A stretch of DNA of 64,000 nucleotides, from positions 1,922,001 through 1,986,000 of the forward strand of contig NZ_CP074572.1 of NCBI RefSeq assembly GCF_018394335.1. The letters are read 5' to 3'. The stretch is from Shewanella dokdonensis. GTDB lineage: Bacteria; Pseudomonadota; Gammaproteobacteria; Enterobacterales; Shewanellaceae. The notes beneath the pieces were generated by a model that saw only the letters and a list, made by a program, of their open reading frames with translations, was not told the origin of the DNA and did not search any database. How positions within the stretch are numbered: position 1 is the first letter of the stretch; each line of letters begins with the position of its first letter. Below are positions 9,249 to 20,655 of the stretch, piece after piece. A program made the position numbers and the translations under genes.

Positions 9249-12200
9249 CCATTCGCATCGCCATCCAGCACACCACCACTTACGAGTTTGACCGGGATGT
9301 TAAGGTCTCGCCGCATATACTGCGGTTGCGGCCCGCGCCGCACTCACGCACTCATATTCATGGCTATTCGCTGAAAGTCACCCCTGAGCAGCACTTCATC
9401 AACTGGCAACAGGATCCGTTTGGTAACTGGCAGGCACGCTTGGTGTTCCCAGAACAAACGCGCAAGTTGCAGTTTGCGGTGGAAGTGATTGCCGATATGA
9501 CGGTGATCAACCCTTTTGATTTCTTCATCGAAGAGTACGCCGAAACTTACCCCTTCAACTATGAGCCGGTACTGCAAGAGGAGCTGGCGCCTTATCTGAA
9601 AACCGTTGAAGATTGCCCGGAACTGGATGCCTGGATGGCAAGCATTGATGGTAAAGATCAGGCGATTGTGGGTTTTTTGGTGGAACTTAACAGCCGTTTG
9701 GCACAGGACATTGGCTATGGCATTCGGCTCGAACCCGGGATTCAAACGTGCCAAGAAACGCTGACGCTGAAAAAGGTTCCTGTCGTGACACCGCTTGGCT
9801 GTTGGTGCAGATCCTGCGCCGGCTTGGGTTGGCGGCTCGTTTTGCTTCTGGTTATCTGGTGCAGCTAGTGGCCGATGTGAAGGCATTGGATGGCCCGTCG
9901 GGTACCGATCACGACTTTACCGACTTGCATGCCTGGTGTGAGGTCTATCTGCCTGGCGCTGGCTGGGTTGGTCTTGATCCCACCAGTGGCCTGTTAGCCG
10001 GTGAAGGCCATATTCCGCTGGCGTGTACCGCGGAGCCCATCTCGGCGGCACCGATTACCGGTTATACCGACAAGTGTGAAGTCAACTTCAGCTATACCAA
10101 CGTGGTGACCCGTATCCATGAAGATCCGCGAGTCACCAAGCCTTATAGCGATGATGTTTGGGAAAACATCAAGGTGCTAGGCCGCGCAGTGGATGAGGAG
10201 CTGCAACAGGGCGATGTGCGGCTGACGATGGGCGGCGAACCCACCTTTGTCTCCATTGATGATATGGATTCCGCGCAATGGAATACCGAAGCTCTCGGTG
10301 CCGACAAGTTGCGGCTGGCGAAAGATCTGCTGCTACGCATGAAAGCCAAATTTGGTGGCAACGGCTTGCTGCATTATGGGCAGGGCAAGTGGTATCCCGA
10401 CGAAGAGTTACCACGCTGGGCGCTGGGGTGTTTCTGGCGTACTGACGGCGAAGCGCTGTGGCATGATCCACAATGGTTGGCGCGGGTCGACAAAAATTAT
10501 GGTTTTACTGAGACCGAAGTGCGACGTTTTGGTAACGCCTTATGCGGTGAGTTAGGGCTCTCAGCCAAGTATTTGCAGCCAGCGTTTGAAGATACCTTGT
10601 ACTACCTGTGGTTGGAGCGCAATCTGCCGGATGCCGTTAACCCGCGTAAGGCCAATCTGCAAGATGATCTGGAACGGCGCCGTCTGGCAAAGCTGCTGAC
10701 TCACGGGTTGGAAAATCCCACCGGTTTTGTGCTGCCGGTGATGTTTGATGGCTATTTGTGGCAGAGCAGTTTGTGGCCACTACGGGCGGAGGTGATTACC
10801 TTGATCCCCGGCGATAGCCCAATGGGATTTCGTTTGCCACTGGGTTCCTTACCGCCAATGAGCGAAGAGGAACTGGACGCTGAACGCGACCCGTTTGAAC
10901 CACGGGAACCACTGGCAACATTTGATGTAAGCGGTGACAGTCCGAGTATTGCCGCGCAGCAGACCGGGCAACCGCCACAACCGCCGCTAAGAATTGTTAA
11001 ACCTGTGGTGCGCACCGCTATTTGTCTGGAAGTACGTGATGGGCGCTTGCATCTATTTTTACCACCACTGAGCCATTTAGAGCACTACGTAGCTCTGATA
11101 AGCGCTATTGAAGCGGTCGCCAGCCAGCAACAACTGCCAGTGGTGATTGAAGGATATGAGCCTCCGAAAGACTATCGGATACAGAAATTCCTGATCACCC
11201 CAGACCCAGGTGTAATCGAGGTCAATATTCACCCCGCCAGCAGTTGGGATGAGTTGGTACACAATACCGAAACCTTGTACGAGCAGGCTTATCTGTCCCG
11301 TCTTGGCACCGAGAAATTCATGCTGGATGGTCGTCATACCGGCACGGGTGGCGGCAATCACGTCACCTTAGGCGGTTTGACGCCAGCGGATAGCCCAATG
11401 TTACGGCGCCCCGATCTGCTGCGCAGTTTAGTGACTTACTGGCAGCATCATCCCGGCTTGTCCTACCTGTTTTCTGGCATGTTCATCGGCCCCACCAGTC
11501 AGGCACCCCGAGTGGATGAAGGCCGTGAAGAGTCGTTGTATGAACTGGAAATCGCCTTTGCCAACATGCCGGATGGCTTGGTGGCGCAGCCGTGGCTGAT
11601 TGATCGTCTGATGCGCAACCTGCTGGTGGATATTACCGGTAACACCCATCGTTCTGAGTTCTGCATCGACAAACTTTACGCCGCTGGCACTGCCAGTGGT
11701 CGTCAGGGCTTACTGGAATTTCGTGGCTTTGAAATGCCACCGCATGCCCGTATGTCGCTGGTACAGATGCTGTTACTGCGTTGCTTAGTGGCGCGTTTTT
11801 GGAAGAAGCCCTACAAGAAGCCGTTGATCCGTTGGGGCACTGAACTACATGACCGTTTTATGATGCCTTACTATGTCTGGCAGGACATCAAGTCAGTGGT
11901 GGACGACCTGCAACGGCACGGTTATCCGTTCAAGCTGGAATGGCTGGCACCGTTTGAAGAGTTTCGTTTTCCACATTATGGCCGTCAGCAGCTGGATGAT
12001 ATTCAGTTGGAGCTGCGCTGGGCCATCGAGCCTTGGCACGTACTGGGGGAAGAAGTGACACACGCAGGAACCGCCCGTTATGTGGACTCCTCAGTGGAGC
12101 GGTTGCAGGTGCGACTCAGCGGTATGACCGACGGTCGGCATGTTCTCACCTGTAATGGCCGCCGGGTGCCATTAAGTGCGACTGGCACCAAAGGCGAAAT

Positions 12201-12579
12201 GATCGGTGCGGTGCGGTATCGCGCTTGGTCGCCACCCTCAGCGCTGCATCCAACATTGGGGGTTGATGCGCCGTTGGTGTTCGACTTGATTGATAGCTGG
12301 AATGGCATGTCGATAGGCGGTTGTACCTATTACGTCAGTCATCCAGGCGGCCGCAACTTTGCTAGCGTGCCAGTCAACAGCAACGAAGCGGAAGCACGGC
12401 GCGTTAACCGGTTTCAGGAGCAAGGCTTTACCCAGGGGCCATTGATACCGCCGCCGGAATTTAACGCTATGCGGCATTTTTATGTGAATGAACAAGTACC
12501 ACGGCCGATGGCGCCACCCATGGAGGAAATCAGTCATGAATACCCCCATACATTAGATCTCAGAAAGCAAGTATACTGA
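9245..12579 (+). CDS. Transglutaminase-like protease fused to a DUF2126 domain, frame broken once
   Basis: The restored protein has about 1111 residues. The first 290 form a bacterial transglutaminase N-terminal domain plus a papain-fold core with Cys in KGSCRDTAW, His in DLHAWCEVYLPG and Asp in VGLDPTSG. The rest is DUF2126, with blocks such as MGGEPTFVSIDDM, GQGKWYPDEELPRW, DGRHTGTGGGNHV and LEFRGFEMPPHARMSL. The frame breaks at AAAAAGG (9770-9776), four codons before the catalytic cysteine. As read, one chain stops at 9868 without the active site and a second runs from about 9748. Such proteins always travel with ATP-grasp/alpha-E genes and may trim or transfer peptides made by them. Confidence 0.85.
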
Positions 12580-12611
12580 GCGCCAATTTTGCTGGAGTAA
12601 GCTGTTAACTG

Positions 12612-15175
12612 ATGCGTTCGCCTTTAGCCAAGAACTCGGCGCCGGAAACTCAACCGGTGCCGAATGCGCCTTACGTCAAGCCTGAAGCGGCCTTTGACGA
12701 AGCCTTTGATGAAGGGCGGCAGCCCCGTGCTCATTGGCAACAGTTGCTGGAGCACATAGGTCGGTTAGGCGCTGATGGCATGGATGACCGTTATCGCCGC
12801 GCGCAACGCATTCTGCGAGATGACGGTGCGACCTATGACCTGAATAATGACCCCTTGTCACCCAGTGTCTGGTCACTGGATATCATCCCTAATGTGATTA
12901 CCAGTGCTGAATGGGCGTTCATTGAACGGGGCTGGCGCAGCGTTCGACATTGTTCGAACTTATCTACCGCGACTTATACGGTGAACAACAGTTGCTGAAG
13001 CAAGGGATTGTGCCGTCAGAAATAGTCTTTGCCGATCCCGGTTTTCTACGACAATGTCATGGTATGCACCTGCCGGGTGCTAAGGCTTTGATATTGCATG
13101 CAGTAGACTTAGTTCGCGGTGAAAATGGTCAGTTTGTGGCGATAGGCGATCGCACCCAATCCCCCAGTGGTAGCGGCTATGCGCTGGAAAACCGCACGGT
13201 AGTGTCACGGGTGATGCCGGGGCTATTTCGCGACAGCAATGTGTTACGGCTCTCTGCTTTTTTCCAGACACTAAGGCAAACCCTTGCGGGATTAGTGAGC
13301 CATAAAACCGATACCCCGCGGGTGGTGGTGCTCACGCCAGGTGCCTACAGCAGCACTTATTTTGAACATGCCTATCTTGCTAACTATTTGGGATATCCGC
13401 TGGTGCAGGGCGGCGATCTGACCGTGCGTAACGGCAAGGTGTGGATGAAATCCCTTAACGGCTTGTCGCCAGTGGATGTGATTTTGCGGCGGCTGGACGA
13501 CTCTTTTTGCGATCAGGCGGAGTTACGCGCTGACTCCATGCTCGGGGTTCCCGGGTTGTTGGAAGTGGCGCGTAACGGCAATGTGGTGCTAGCCAATCCA
13601 TTGGGTAGTGGGGTGCTGGAAGCGCCTGGGTTGTTGGCATTTTTGCCGGATATCTGCCAGTTCCTCTTGGGGCAACCGTTACAACTGCCCTCGGTACGCA
13701 CTTGGTGGGGTGGCAATCCACAGGATTACGACTATGTCATCAATCATCTGGATCAACTGATCATCAAACCTACTTATCGCAGTTTTGCCAGCAAAAGTAT
13801 TTATGGCCACAGTCTCGATGCTAAAGCACGGGCGGAAACCTTGGCAATGCTGGCAAAAAATCCAGCAGGTTATGTGGCGCAGTGTTATATCCCAGGTTCA
13901 CAAGCGCCTATTTGGCAGGGGCAACGGCTGGATGGCCGCCCGGGAATTTTGCGCACCTTTACCGTGGCGACCAATAACGGTTATAGCGTGATGCCTGGTG
14001 GCCTTAGCCGGGTGGCAGAATCTACCGCCGAAGTGATTGTCACTAAGTTATCGGGTTCGCGCAGTAAAGACACCTGGATCTTGAGTGACAAGCCGGAGGT
14101 GGAACAATCTGCGGTAACAGAATTCCCGCGTGATGAAGCGCAGGTCACCAATTTGCCTAGTCGGGTAATTGAAAACCTATTCTGGTTTGGCCGGTACGCC
14201 GAGCGGGCAGAGGTGAGCCTGCGTTTGATGCGCACCATTTTTAAGCAGCTCAACGGCGTGGAACCATTACCGCCAGAAAGTCGTAATATCCTGTTGCAAG
14301 CGCTGTCGCAAGTCAGTGGCTGTTTACCGGGATTTACTGAAAACGAAGAATTGCTGGAAAACCCCAATGATGAACTGGCCGCATTGGTGACAGATCATGA
14401 GCGAGCCGGGTCGATTAAGGCTAACTTGCAAGCGATGTTGGCCTGTGGTGAGCAGGTCAAAGAGATGCTGTCGGCCGATACCCGCATTATTCTCAACGAA
14501 TTGCGTGACCATATTCATGAGGTTGACCGCGCTTACACTCATGGCTTGCCGTCGGTGCCAGAGGAATCGCTGGACAGTCTGGTCACGACTTTGCTGGCGC
14601 TATCCGGCCTGAATAATGAAAGCATGTTGCGTGGCATGGACTGGATGTTCCAGGAAATCGGCCGCCGTACCGAGCGGGCGTTACTGACGGCAACATTACT
14701 CAAAGCTACGCTGGGTAGCCCTTTGCCGGGGATGCAGCAGCAGTTGATCCTGGAATCGCTGCTGTTGAGTGTGGAAGCGTTGATCTCCTTCCGCCGCCGT
14801 TATCGTACCGGCACCCGCATCGAGTTTGGGCTGGATCTGTTGATGATAGATCTGTCCAATCCCAGGTCGCTGATTTATCAAATCAATCAATTGCGCAAAT
14901 ACCTCAATGAGCTACCACGCACCGAAAGTTTGACCTCGGGGTTGTCACCAGAAAACCGCCTGATCATCAAATCGTTGAACGATATCCAACTGGCAGATCT
15001 GGCGCAGTTAGCCCATGTTGATCACCGTCAGCACAGCCGTGCTAGCCTGCAACAGCTGATGAGCCAGATTATTGAGCAACTTGAGCAGTTTACCTCGTTA
15101 CTCAGTGATAAATACTTTGATCACACTGCTGGGCCACAGCAACTGATCAAAGCCAAATGGAAGGCCGAGCTATGA
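12612..15175 (+). CDS. Fusion of circularly permuted ATP-grasp and alpha-E domains, frame broken once
   Basis: The restored protein has 854 residues: an ATP-grasp region (about 40-500) followed by an alpha-E domain (about 515-850, starting LPSRVIENLFWFGRYAERAE). The frame breaks in a GGGG run at 12928-12931; one added G gives ERGLAQRSTLFELIYRDLYG. The ATP-grasp half differs from the stand-alone enzyme at 6848-8301: the acidic EDN metal site is GDR (VAIGDRTQSPSG) and the glycine-rich ESGGYG loop is replaced by RSFASKSIYG. It may therefore be a catalytically weak or scaffold paralogue (inference). Thirty-two bases separate it from the preceding gene and its stop overlaps the next start. Confidence 0.85.
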
Positions 15176-16053
15176 GATACCGGGTACGACATCTGACCGA
15201 ATATCGGTACGCAGCACCAGTAACGCTGTGCTACAACATGACCCATCTGTTGCCCAGAGATACGCAGAAACAGCACTGTCTCAGCCGGAATATCAAGGTT
15301 ACGCCAACCCCTATCTATCAGAGCGCCGGAGAAGATTATTTCGGTAACGAAACCTTTTATTTTTCCATTCAGGAAGCCCATAAAAAGCTCGTCATTGAAG
15401 TGGAAAGTATTTTTGATATCGATGAACAGGATTTGCCTAACCAACTGAGCTTACAGGTGCCCACTTGTGGCGAACTGCGGCAACAGTTGGCGCATGCGGA
15501 TACGGCCGAATTGCGGATGGTGAAAGAATATCTGCTGGATTCCACCCATATCCACCGCTCTGCCAAGCTGGCGGCGTATGCCGCGGATACCTTTGCTGAT
15601 AACGTCTCGGTATTGCAGGCGGCGCTGGACTTTACCCATAAAATCTTCCAAGAATTCACCTTTGATGCCACTGCGACCAGCATCAGCACCCCAGCGGAGC
15701 AGGTGTTAGAAGAACGGCGCGGTGTGTGTCAGGACTTTGCCCATTTTGCGATTTCCTGTATCCGTTCAGTAGGTTTACCCGCACGTTATATCAGTGGTTA
15801 TCTGGAAACCTTACCGCCACCCGGACAGGAAAAATTGGTAGGCGCTGATGCTTCTCACGCCTGGTTTGCCATCTTTGTGCCTGAGTTAGGTTGGGTGGAG
15901 TTCGATCCCACGAACGACCTGATGCCGAATGGGCAGCATATCATCACCGCCTGGGGCCGTGATTATGCCGATGTGTCACCACTGCAAGGGGTTATTTTTG
16001 ATGGTGGTGACAGCCAAAAACTCAATGTTTCAGTGGATGTGCAACGCCTCTGA
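15172..16053 (+). CDS. Transglutaminase-like cysteine peptidase
   Basis: Starts at ATG 15172, overlapping the stop of the previous gene (ATGA), giving 293 residues. An N-terminal beta domain (MRYRVRHLTEYRYAAPV, about 1-90) precedes the papain-like core. The triad is visible: Cys in RGVCQDFAHF, His in DASHAWFAIF and Asp in VEFDPTND. It is the last member of the five-gene ATP-grasp/alpha-E/transglutaminase cluster. Members of this family can hydrolyse or transfer amide bonds; here it probably acts on the peptide product or peptide-tagged target (inference). The reading frame is intact. Confidence 0.9.
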   Translation: MRYRVRHLTEYRYAAPVTLCYNMTHLLPRDTQKQHCLSRNIKVTPTPIYQSAGEDYFGNETFYFSIQEAHKKLVIEVESIFDIDEQDLPNQLSLQVPTCGELRQQLAHADTAELRMVKEYLLDSTHIHRSAKLAAYAADTFADNVSVLQAALDFTHKIFQEFTFDATATSISTPAEQVLEERRGVCQDFAHFAISCIRSVGLPARYISGYLETLPPPGQEKLVGADASHAWFAIFVPELGWVEFDPTNDLMPNGQHIITAWGRDYADVSPLQGVIFDGGDSQKLNVSVDVQRL

Positions 16054-16195
16054 AATTCACCGTCTGCACTACTGTAATCGTTTGCTGCCATAGGACGATA
16101 GTCTGATATTGCAGCAAAAGTATTTATGCTTGCCTTGCGCTTGGGTTAAAATGAGGAAAAGCGAAACAGCTGTAAGCTAAAAGGTAAGTTACACT

Positions 16196-17984
16196 ATGTC
16201 CCTTGAGCAGTATCAGATTATCAGGTTGCTGGACCATCAGGTGCAGGTACAACAGGATAAAATTGCCCTGGAAGGCTTTGAAACAGCGGCACCTTGGAAT
16301 AAGGTCAGCTGGAATCAATTCAAAAATATCACAGATCAACTGGCGGCAGCGCTGATTGATAGCGGTCTTGAGGTGCAAGATCGGGTTGCTATTTTGTCTA
16401 ACAACTGTCCACAGTGGACATGTATTGACGTGGCGACTATCAAGGCGCGTGGCGTATTGGTGCCCATCTATCCTACCTCCACTTTGGAACAGGCCGCGTA
16501 TATCATCCGTGACGCGGGCGCCAAAGTGCTGTGTGTCGCCAATAATGAACAGTATCATATGGCCTGCAAGCTACAGCAGTTGTGTCCAAGCTTGCAGCAG
16601 TTGATTGTGTTCGATAATAGCGTTGAACTGATATCTTTCAGCCATTTCTACCTGGATAAGATGATCAGCGAAGAGGCTGGACAACCACATCCTGAATTGC
16701 AACAACGGTTGGCTCAGAGCCAACTGGATGACCTGATGACGCTGATTTATACCTCAGGTACTACTGGCGACCCGAAAGGGGTGATGCTGGATCAGCGTAA
16801 TATTGCTTCGGCGATGCGGCAGCACCATCAACGGGTGCCATTTAATCGTGATCAGGTATCTTTAGTCTTTCTGCCCCTGAGCCATGTTTACGAGCGTGGC
16901 TGGAGTTTCTATGTGCTGAGTCAGGGGGCCGTAATGTCTACCTGTCTGATACCCACAAAGTAAAAGAAGCCTTAGTGGCCGTAAAACCCGATGCGGTGTG
17001 CGTGGTGCCAAGATTTCTTGAAAAAGTCTACAGTGCGGTGCAGGACAAACTTTCCAAAGCGCCAGCCTTCAGTCGTAAATTATTTGCTTGGGCATTAGCT
17101 GTGGGTCAGCGGCAATTTGAAGCGTCCCAAGGCCGAGCCAAAGGCAGTTGGTGGCTGAAAGCGCAGTGGTTACTGGCAAACCGCTTGGTGTACAGCAAGT
17201 TACATCAGGCGCTGGGGGCAACATTAAGTACATGCCTTGTGGTGGCGCAGCGCTGGATCCGCATGTCAGTGCCTTCTTTGCCGCCATTAATGTGCCGTTG
17301 CTGGTGGGCTATGGCATGACCGAAACCACGGCGACAGTAGCTTGCTGTAGTCCAGATAACCGGGTGCCTGGCGCTAACGGTAAACCGCTGGATGAAGTAG
17401 AAGTACGCTTAGGCACCGACAATGAAATCCTAGTGCGTGGTGATACCGTGATGCGCGGTTACTTTAACCGGCCGCAGGATACCGCCGAAGTATTTGAAGA
17501 TGGCTGGTTGAAAACCGGTGATGTCGGGCAGTTGGACGCCAATGGTAATCTGTTTATTACCGACCGTTTGAAAGAGCTGATGAAAACCTCTAACGGTAAG
17601 TACATTGCGCCACAACGGGTTGAAGGCAAAGTAGGTTGCTGCCCCTTCATTGAACAAGTGGCCATTATTGCTGATGCCAGAAACTACGTGACTGCGCTGA
17701 TTGTGCCCGCCTTTGAAGCACTGGAAGCTTGGGCAAAGCAGAAAGGGCTGAGCTATGAATCACCGGTGGAACTGATCCGTCATTCCCAGGTGCTGGCGCA
17801 TTTTGACGAGCGCCTGAAACAACTACAGCAAGGTTTGGCAGGTTTCGAGCAGATCAAGAAGTTTACCTTGCTACCAGAAGCTTTCTCCATGGAAGCTGGG
17901 TTGATTACTCCAACGCTGAAACTGCGGCGTAAGATGATCTACCATAAATACGCGAATGAAATTAATGCCATGTATGGGCATTAA
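16196..17984 (+). CDS. AMP-forming long-chain acyl-CoA synthetase, frame broken twice
   Basis: The restored protein has 596 residues and belongs to the long-chain FadD/FAA1-like acyl-CoA synthetases, which activate fatty acids with ATP and CoA. The P-loop is LIYTSGTTGDPKGVML; later motifs are LVGYGMTETTA, GWLKTGDVGQ and DRLKELMKTSNGKYIAP. The frame is lost in a G5 run at 16924-16928 (one added G gives LSQGGRNVYLS) and again in a G5 run at 17214-17218 (one added G gives LGGNIKYMPCGGAALDP). A strong terminator follows, so it is a single-gene unit. Confidence 0.87.
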
Positions 17985-17999
17985 TCTCTAGGTAATTTG

Positions 18000-18025
18000 A
18001 AAAGGCTGCTTTTGCAGCCTTTTTT
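18000..18025 (+). terminator. Rho-independent terminator of the acyl-CoA synthetase gene
   Basis: A perfect 10-bp stem (AAAAGGCTGC / GCAGCCTTTT) with a TTTT loop runs into a T-tract, starting 15 bases after the stop codon. Confidence 0.9.
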
Positions 18026-18175
18026 ATGATTGAAGCGAGCCAGTCGCTTTCCTATCTCCCCGGTTCCGCCAGTTACTTGCTGGTTTAAGCCGGTGGATGC
18101 TGTGATTCAGGGAAATACTGAAGGGCAAATGTAAATGGCGACGTAATTTGCTGATTATCTGTGTATATGATCACA

Positions 18176-18194
18176 AATGAGAATTAAACTCATT
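18176..18194. promoter_or_regulatory. Fur box upstream of the TonB-dependent receptor
   Basis: AATGAGAATTAAACTCATT fits the 9-1-9 Fur palindrome (AATGAnAATnATTnTCATT) with two mismatches in one half. It lies about 180 bases before the receptor start, which predicts repression by Fur-iron. The remaining 393-base gap (17985-18377) holds only this site and the preceding terminator. Confidence 0.7.
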
Positions 18195-18377
18195 TACACT
18201 TGTGTGCGTCAAAGCTAGAGTCACTTCCAACCTTAATTGGCTGTTTAATGATGAATGTCATTTAACAAATTGATTTAAATATAAATAAGTCTTTCCTTCA
18301 TGGTGGTGTTCAGTAGTCCATTTCTGCTGTTTGGTTGGAACAGGCTTAAATAGATCAAAACAGATAGGTTGGAACTG

Positions 18378-20426
18378 ATGATAAAACCCCAGCAATACCA
18401 AAAGCTGCCGCTTGCTATGGCGATATCTGCCGTCTTTATTAGCCAATGGGCTTTGGCCGATGATGCGGCGACTACCGATGTAAAATCGATTGAAAAAATC
18501 GTTGTGATTGGTGAGAAAGCGCCTAAATCACTCAAAGAAACCAGTTCATCTGTCGCGGTATTGTCAGAAGAGATTTTGAACAGTACCGAATACAAATCAG
18601 TGACAGAAGCGGTATCTGAAATTCCGAACGTGGTGGCAGTTGCTGGCTCATTGCCTGATATTCGTGGTGTCAGTGGTAACGGTTCAGCGGGCGGATTTAA
18701 CTCCATTTCTGGTGGTGCCAAAGGGCGCGTATCGATCCTTGTCGATGGGGTGGCGCAACCTTTTGTCGCAGACAATAGTGGCGATATGGGCTTGTGGGAT
18801 ATGGAGCAGATGGAGATCTATCGTGGTCCGCAATCTACCAGCAACGGCCGTAACAGTATGGCGGGGGCGATCTACATCAAAACCAAAGACCCGACTGAAG
18901 ACTGGCATGGTGCGGCACGCATAGGTTATCGCAATCAAGACAGCTACGTTGATACATCAGTGGCGCTGTCTGGGCCGTTGGTGACTGATACTTTGTCGTT
19001 CAGAGTGAGTGCGCAACAACTCAATGGCAATACCATTACCGACGATAGCGGTTATCAAGGTAATCCGCCGGATTATGACTTGGATAAAGTGAAAGCCACC
19101 CATGTGCGCACCAAACTAAAGTGGACACCAATCGATAAACTATCGATGTTGTTGAGCTATTCCGATAGCGATGAAAAGGGCGATGTGGGCCGTATCTTTT
19201 ACAAGGCGGATGACCTGTCGCAGTTCAATCGTATCTACTTTCGCGACATTAAAACCCGCGTGAAAACCACTAGCCTAACAACTGATTACGAATTTAGCGA
19301 CGATCTGCGCTTGGAAGTGTTAACTGCCTACATGGACTATCACTGGGGCTTTGATAGCTACGATGAAACTGAAGCGGAAAAGCAGATACTTAGCTTTGAT
19401 GAAGACAACTACACCGTGGATGCCAAGTTGTCTTTCAACCGACGTGGTGATGCTGCTTTTGGTTTTGTCGGTTTAGATTATTTCAAACGTGAGCATGACA
19501 TTCTCAGTATTGGCTCAACCGCCTACACTGGTGACGACTCAAGTGATTCTTTGGCAGCTTATGGTGAAGTGACCTTTACGCTCACCGATAAACTGAATCT
19601 GTTAACTGGTGCTCGCTTAGAGCGCGAGTCGCAAACGCGTCACTTTATCTATGGCGCTATCGACGCCAATCTTGATAAAGACACCAATATTTTCCTGCCA
19701 AAGTTGGAGCTGCAATATGCCATCACTGACGCGACGACGTTGGCGTTGAGCGCGCGCAAAGGCTACAACGCCGGCGGTGGTGCGCTGAACTTTACCGCAC
19801 AAGATTACTATTACTACGACGAAGAGGAGGTGATGACCTATGAGCTCAGTAGCCGTAGTGCCTTGCTGGATGGTGATCTGTTTCTGACGGCGAACCTGTT
19901 CTACAACGATTACGATGGCTTTCAATCACTTAACTCAAGTCGCTACATCACCAATATGGATAATGTGGTGACCTATGGTGCTGAACTGGGCATCAATGCC
20001 GATCTAACCGATGCCTTGCAGATGAATGCAGGTGTTGGGGTATTGCATAGTGAGATTAAAGATGCGGGCGCCGAGTATCAAACGGCCAACGGCAATGAGT
20101 TAAATAATGCGCCTAAATTCACAGGCAATCTTGGCTTCACTTATTGGCTAACCAATGAGTTTAGCGCGGGTGTATCTGCTAACTATGTTGGCGAATACTA
20201 TGGTGACTTTACTAATACTGAGGGTAACAAGGCCGGTGATTATACACTGGTACGTGTGCAAGCCAGCTATAAATCGGCGGATTGGCAAGTTACCGCATTT
20301 GTGAATAACGCCTTTGATGAATTGGCGGTGATGAGTCGCACCGCACCTGATGGCCGCTATCCTACCGGATATGCCTCTGTTGCCGATCCTCGTAATATGG
20401 GGATATCAGTGACTTATTCATTTTAG
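18378..20426 (+). CDS. TonB-dependent outer-membrane receptor, probably for a siderophore
   Basis: I start at ATG 18378 (MIKPQQYQ) rather than an upstream TTG. A signal peptide ends near ALA-DD (about residue 28). A TonB-box-like stretch (IEKIVVIGE) precedes the plug domain, with IPNVVAVAGSLPDIRGVSG, RVSILVDGVAQ and the MEQMEIYRGPQSTSNGRNSMAGAI block. A 22-strand-type barrel follows, ending in GISVTYSF with C-terminal Phe. The family imports ferric siderophores or other ligands using TonB energy. The Fur box upstream supports an iron role, but the ligand cannot be read from sequence. It is followed by its own terminator. Confidence 0.9.
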   Translation: MIKPQQYQKLPLAMAISAVFISQWALADDAATTDVKSIEKIVVIGEKAPKSLKETSSSVAVLSEEILNSTEYKSVTEAVSEIPNVVAVAGSLPDIRGVSGNGSAGGFNSISGGAKGRVSILVDGVAQPFVADNSGDMGLWDMEQMEIYRGPQSTSNGRNSMAGAIYIKTKDPTEDWHGAARIGYRNQDSYVDTSVALSGPLVTDTLSFRVSAQQLNGNTITDDSGYQGNPPDYDLDKVKATHVRTKLKWTPIDKLSMLLSYSDSDEKGDVGRIFYKADDLSQFNRIYFRDIKTRVKTTSLTTDYEFSDDLRLEVLTAYMDYHWGFDSYDETEAEKQILSFDEDNYTVDAKLSFNRRGDAAFGFVGLDYFKREHDILSIGSTAYTGDDSSDSLAAYGEVTFTLTDKLNLLTGARLERESQTRHFIYGAIDANLDKDTNIFLPKLELQYAITDATTLALSARKGYNAGGGALNFTAQDYYYYDEEEVMTYELSSRSALLDGDLFLTANLFYNDYDGFQSLNSSRYITNMDNVVTYGAELGINADLTDALQMNAGVGVLHSEIKDAGAEYQTANGNELNNAPKFTGNLGFTYWLTNEFSAGVSANYVGEYYGDFTNTEGNKAGDYTLVRVQASYKSADWQVTAFVNNAFDELAVMSRTAPDGRYPTGYASVADPRNMGISVTYSF

Positions 20427-20528
20427 CTAATAGTCAGCCGTTTATATTTCATTGATAAGATGAATTTACTGCTAAATAATAACATCTAGCGACGATATCT
20501 ATCGTTAATAACGATTAAGCAAGATATA

Positions 20529-20558
20529 AAAATAGGCATCTTTATGATGCCTATTTTT
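20529..20558 (+). terminator. Rho-independent terminator after the TonB receptor
   Basis: A perfect 12-bp stem (AAAATAGGCATC / GATGCCTATTTT) with a TTTAT loop and following Ts, about 100 bases after the receptor stop. The opposite A-run makes it possibly bidirectional, also serving the convergent transporter gene. Confidence 0.85.
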
Positions 20559-20655
20559 ATGACACTATTTTCAAAGCACTCCCTGCTCTCCTCGGTGTAG
20601 TTCAAGTACAAAGTAGTCGCAGCGGCTAAAGCGTATTGCCGCAACTCCAGCGGTG

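Noticed and set aside
9748..12579. Treating the DUF2126 half as a separate gene starting at 9748
   Set aside because: Its first residues come from the wrong frame; the papain-fold core continues straight from the upstream frame once a single base is added.
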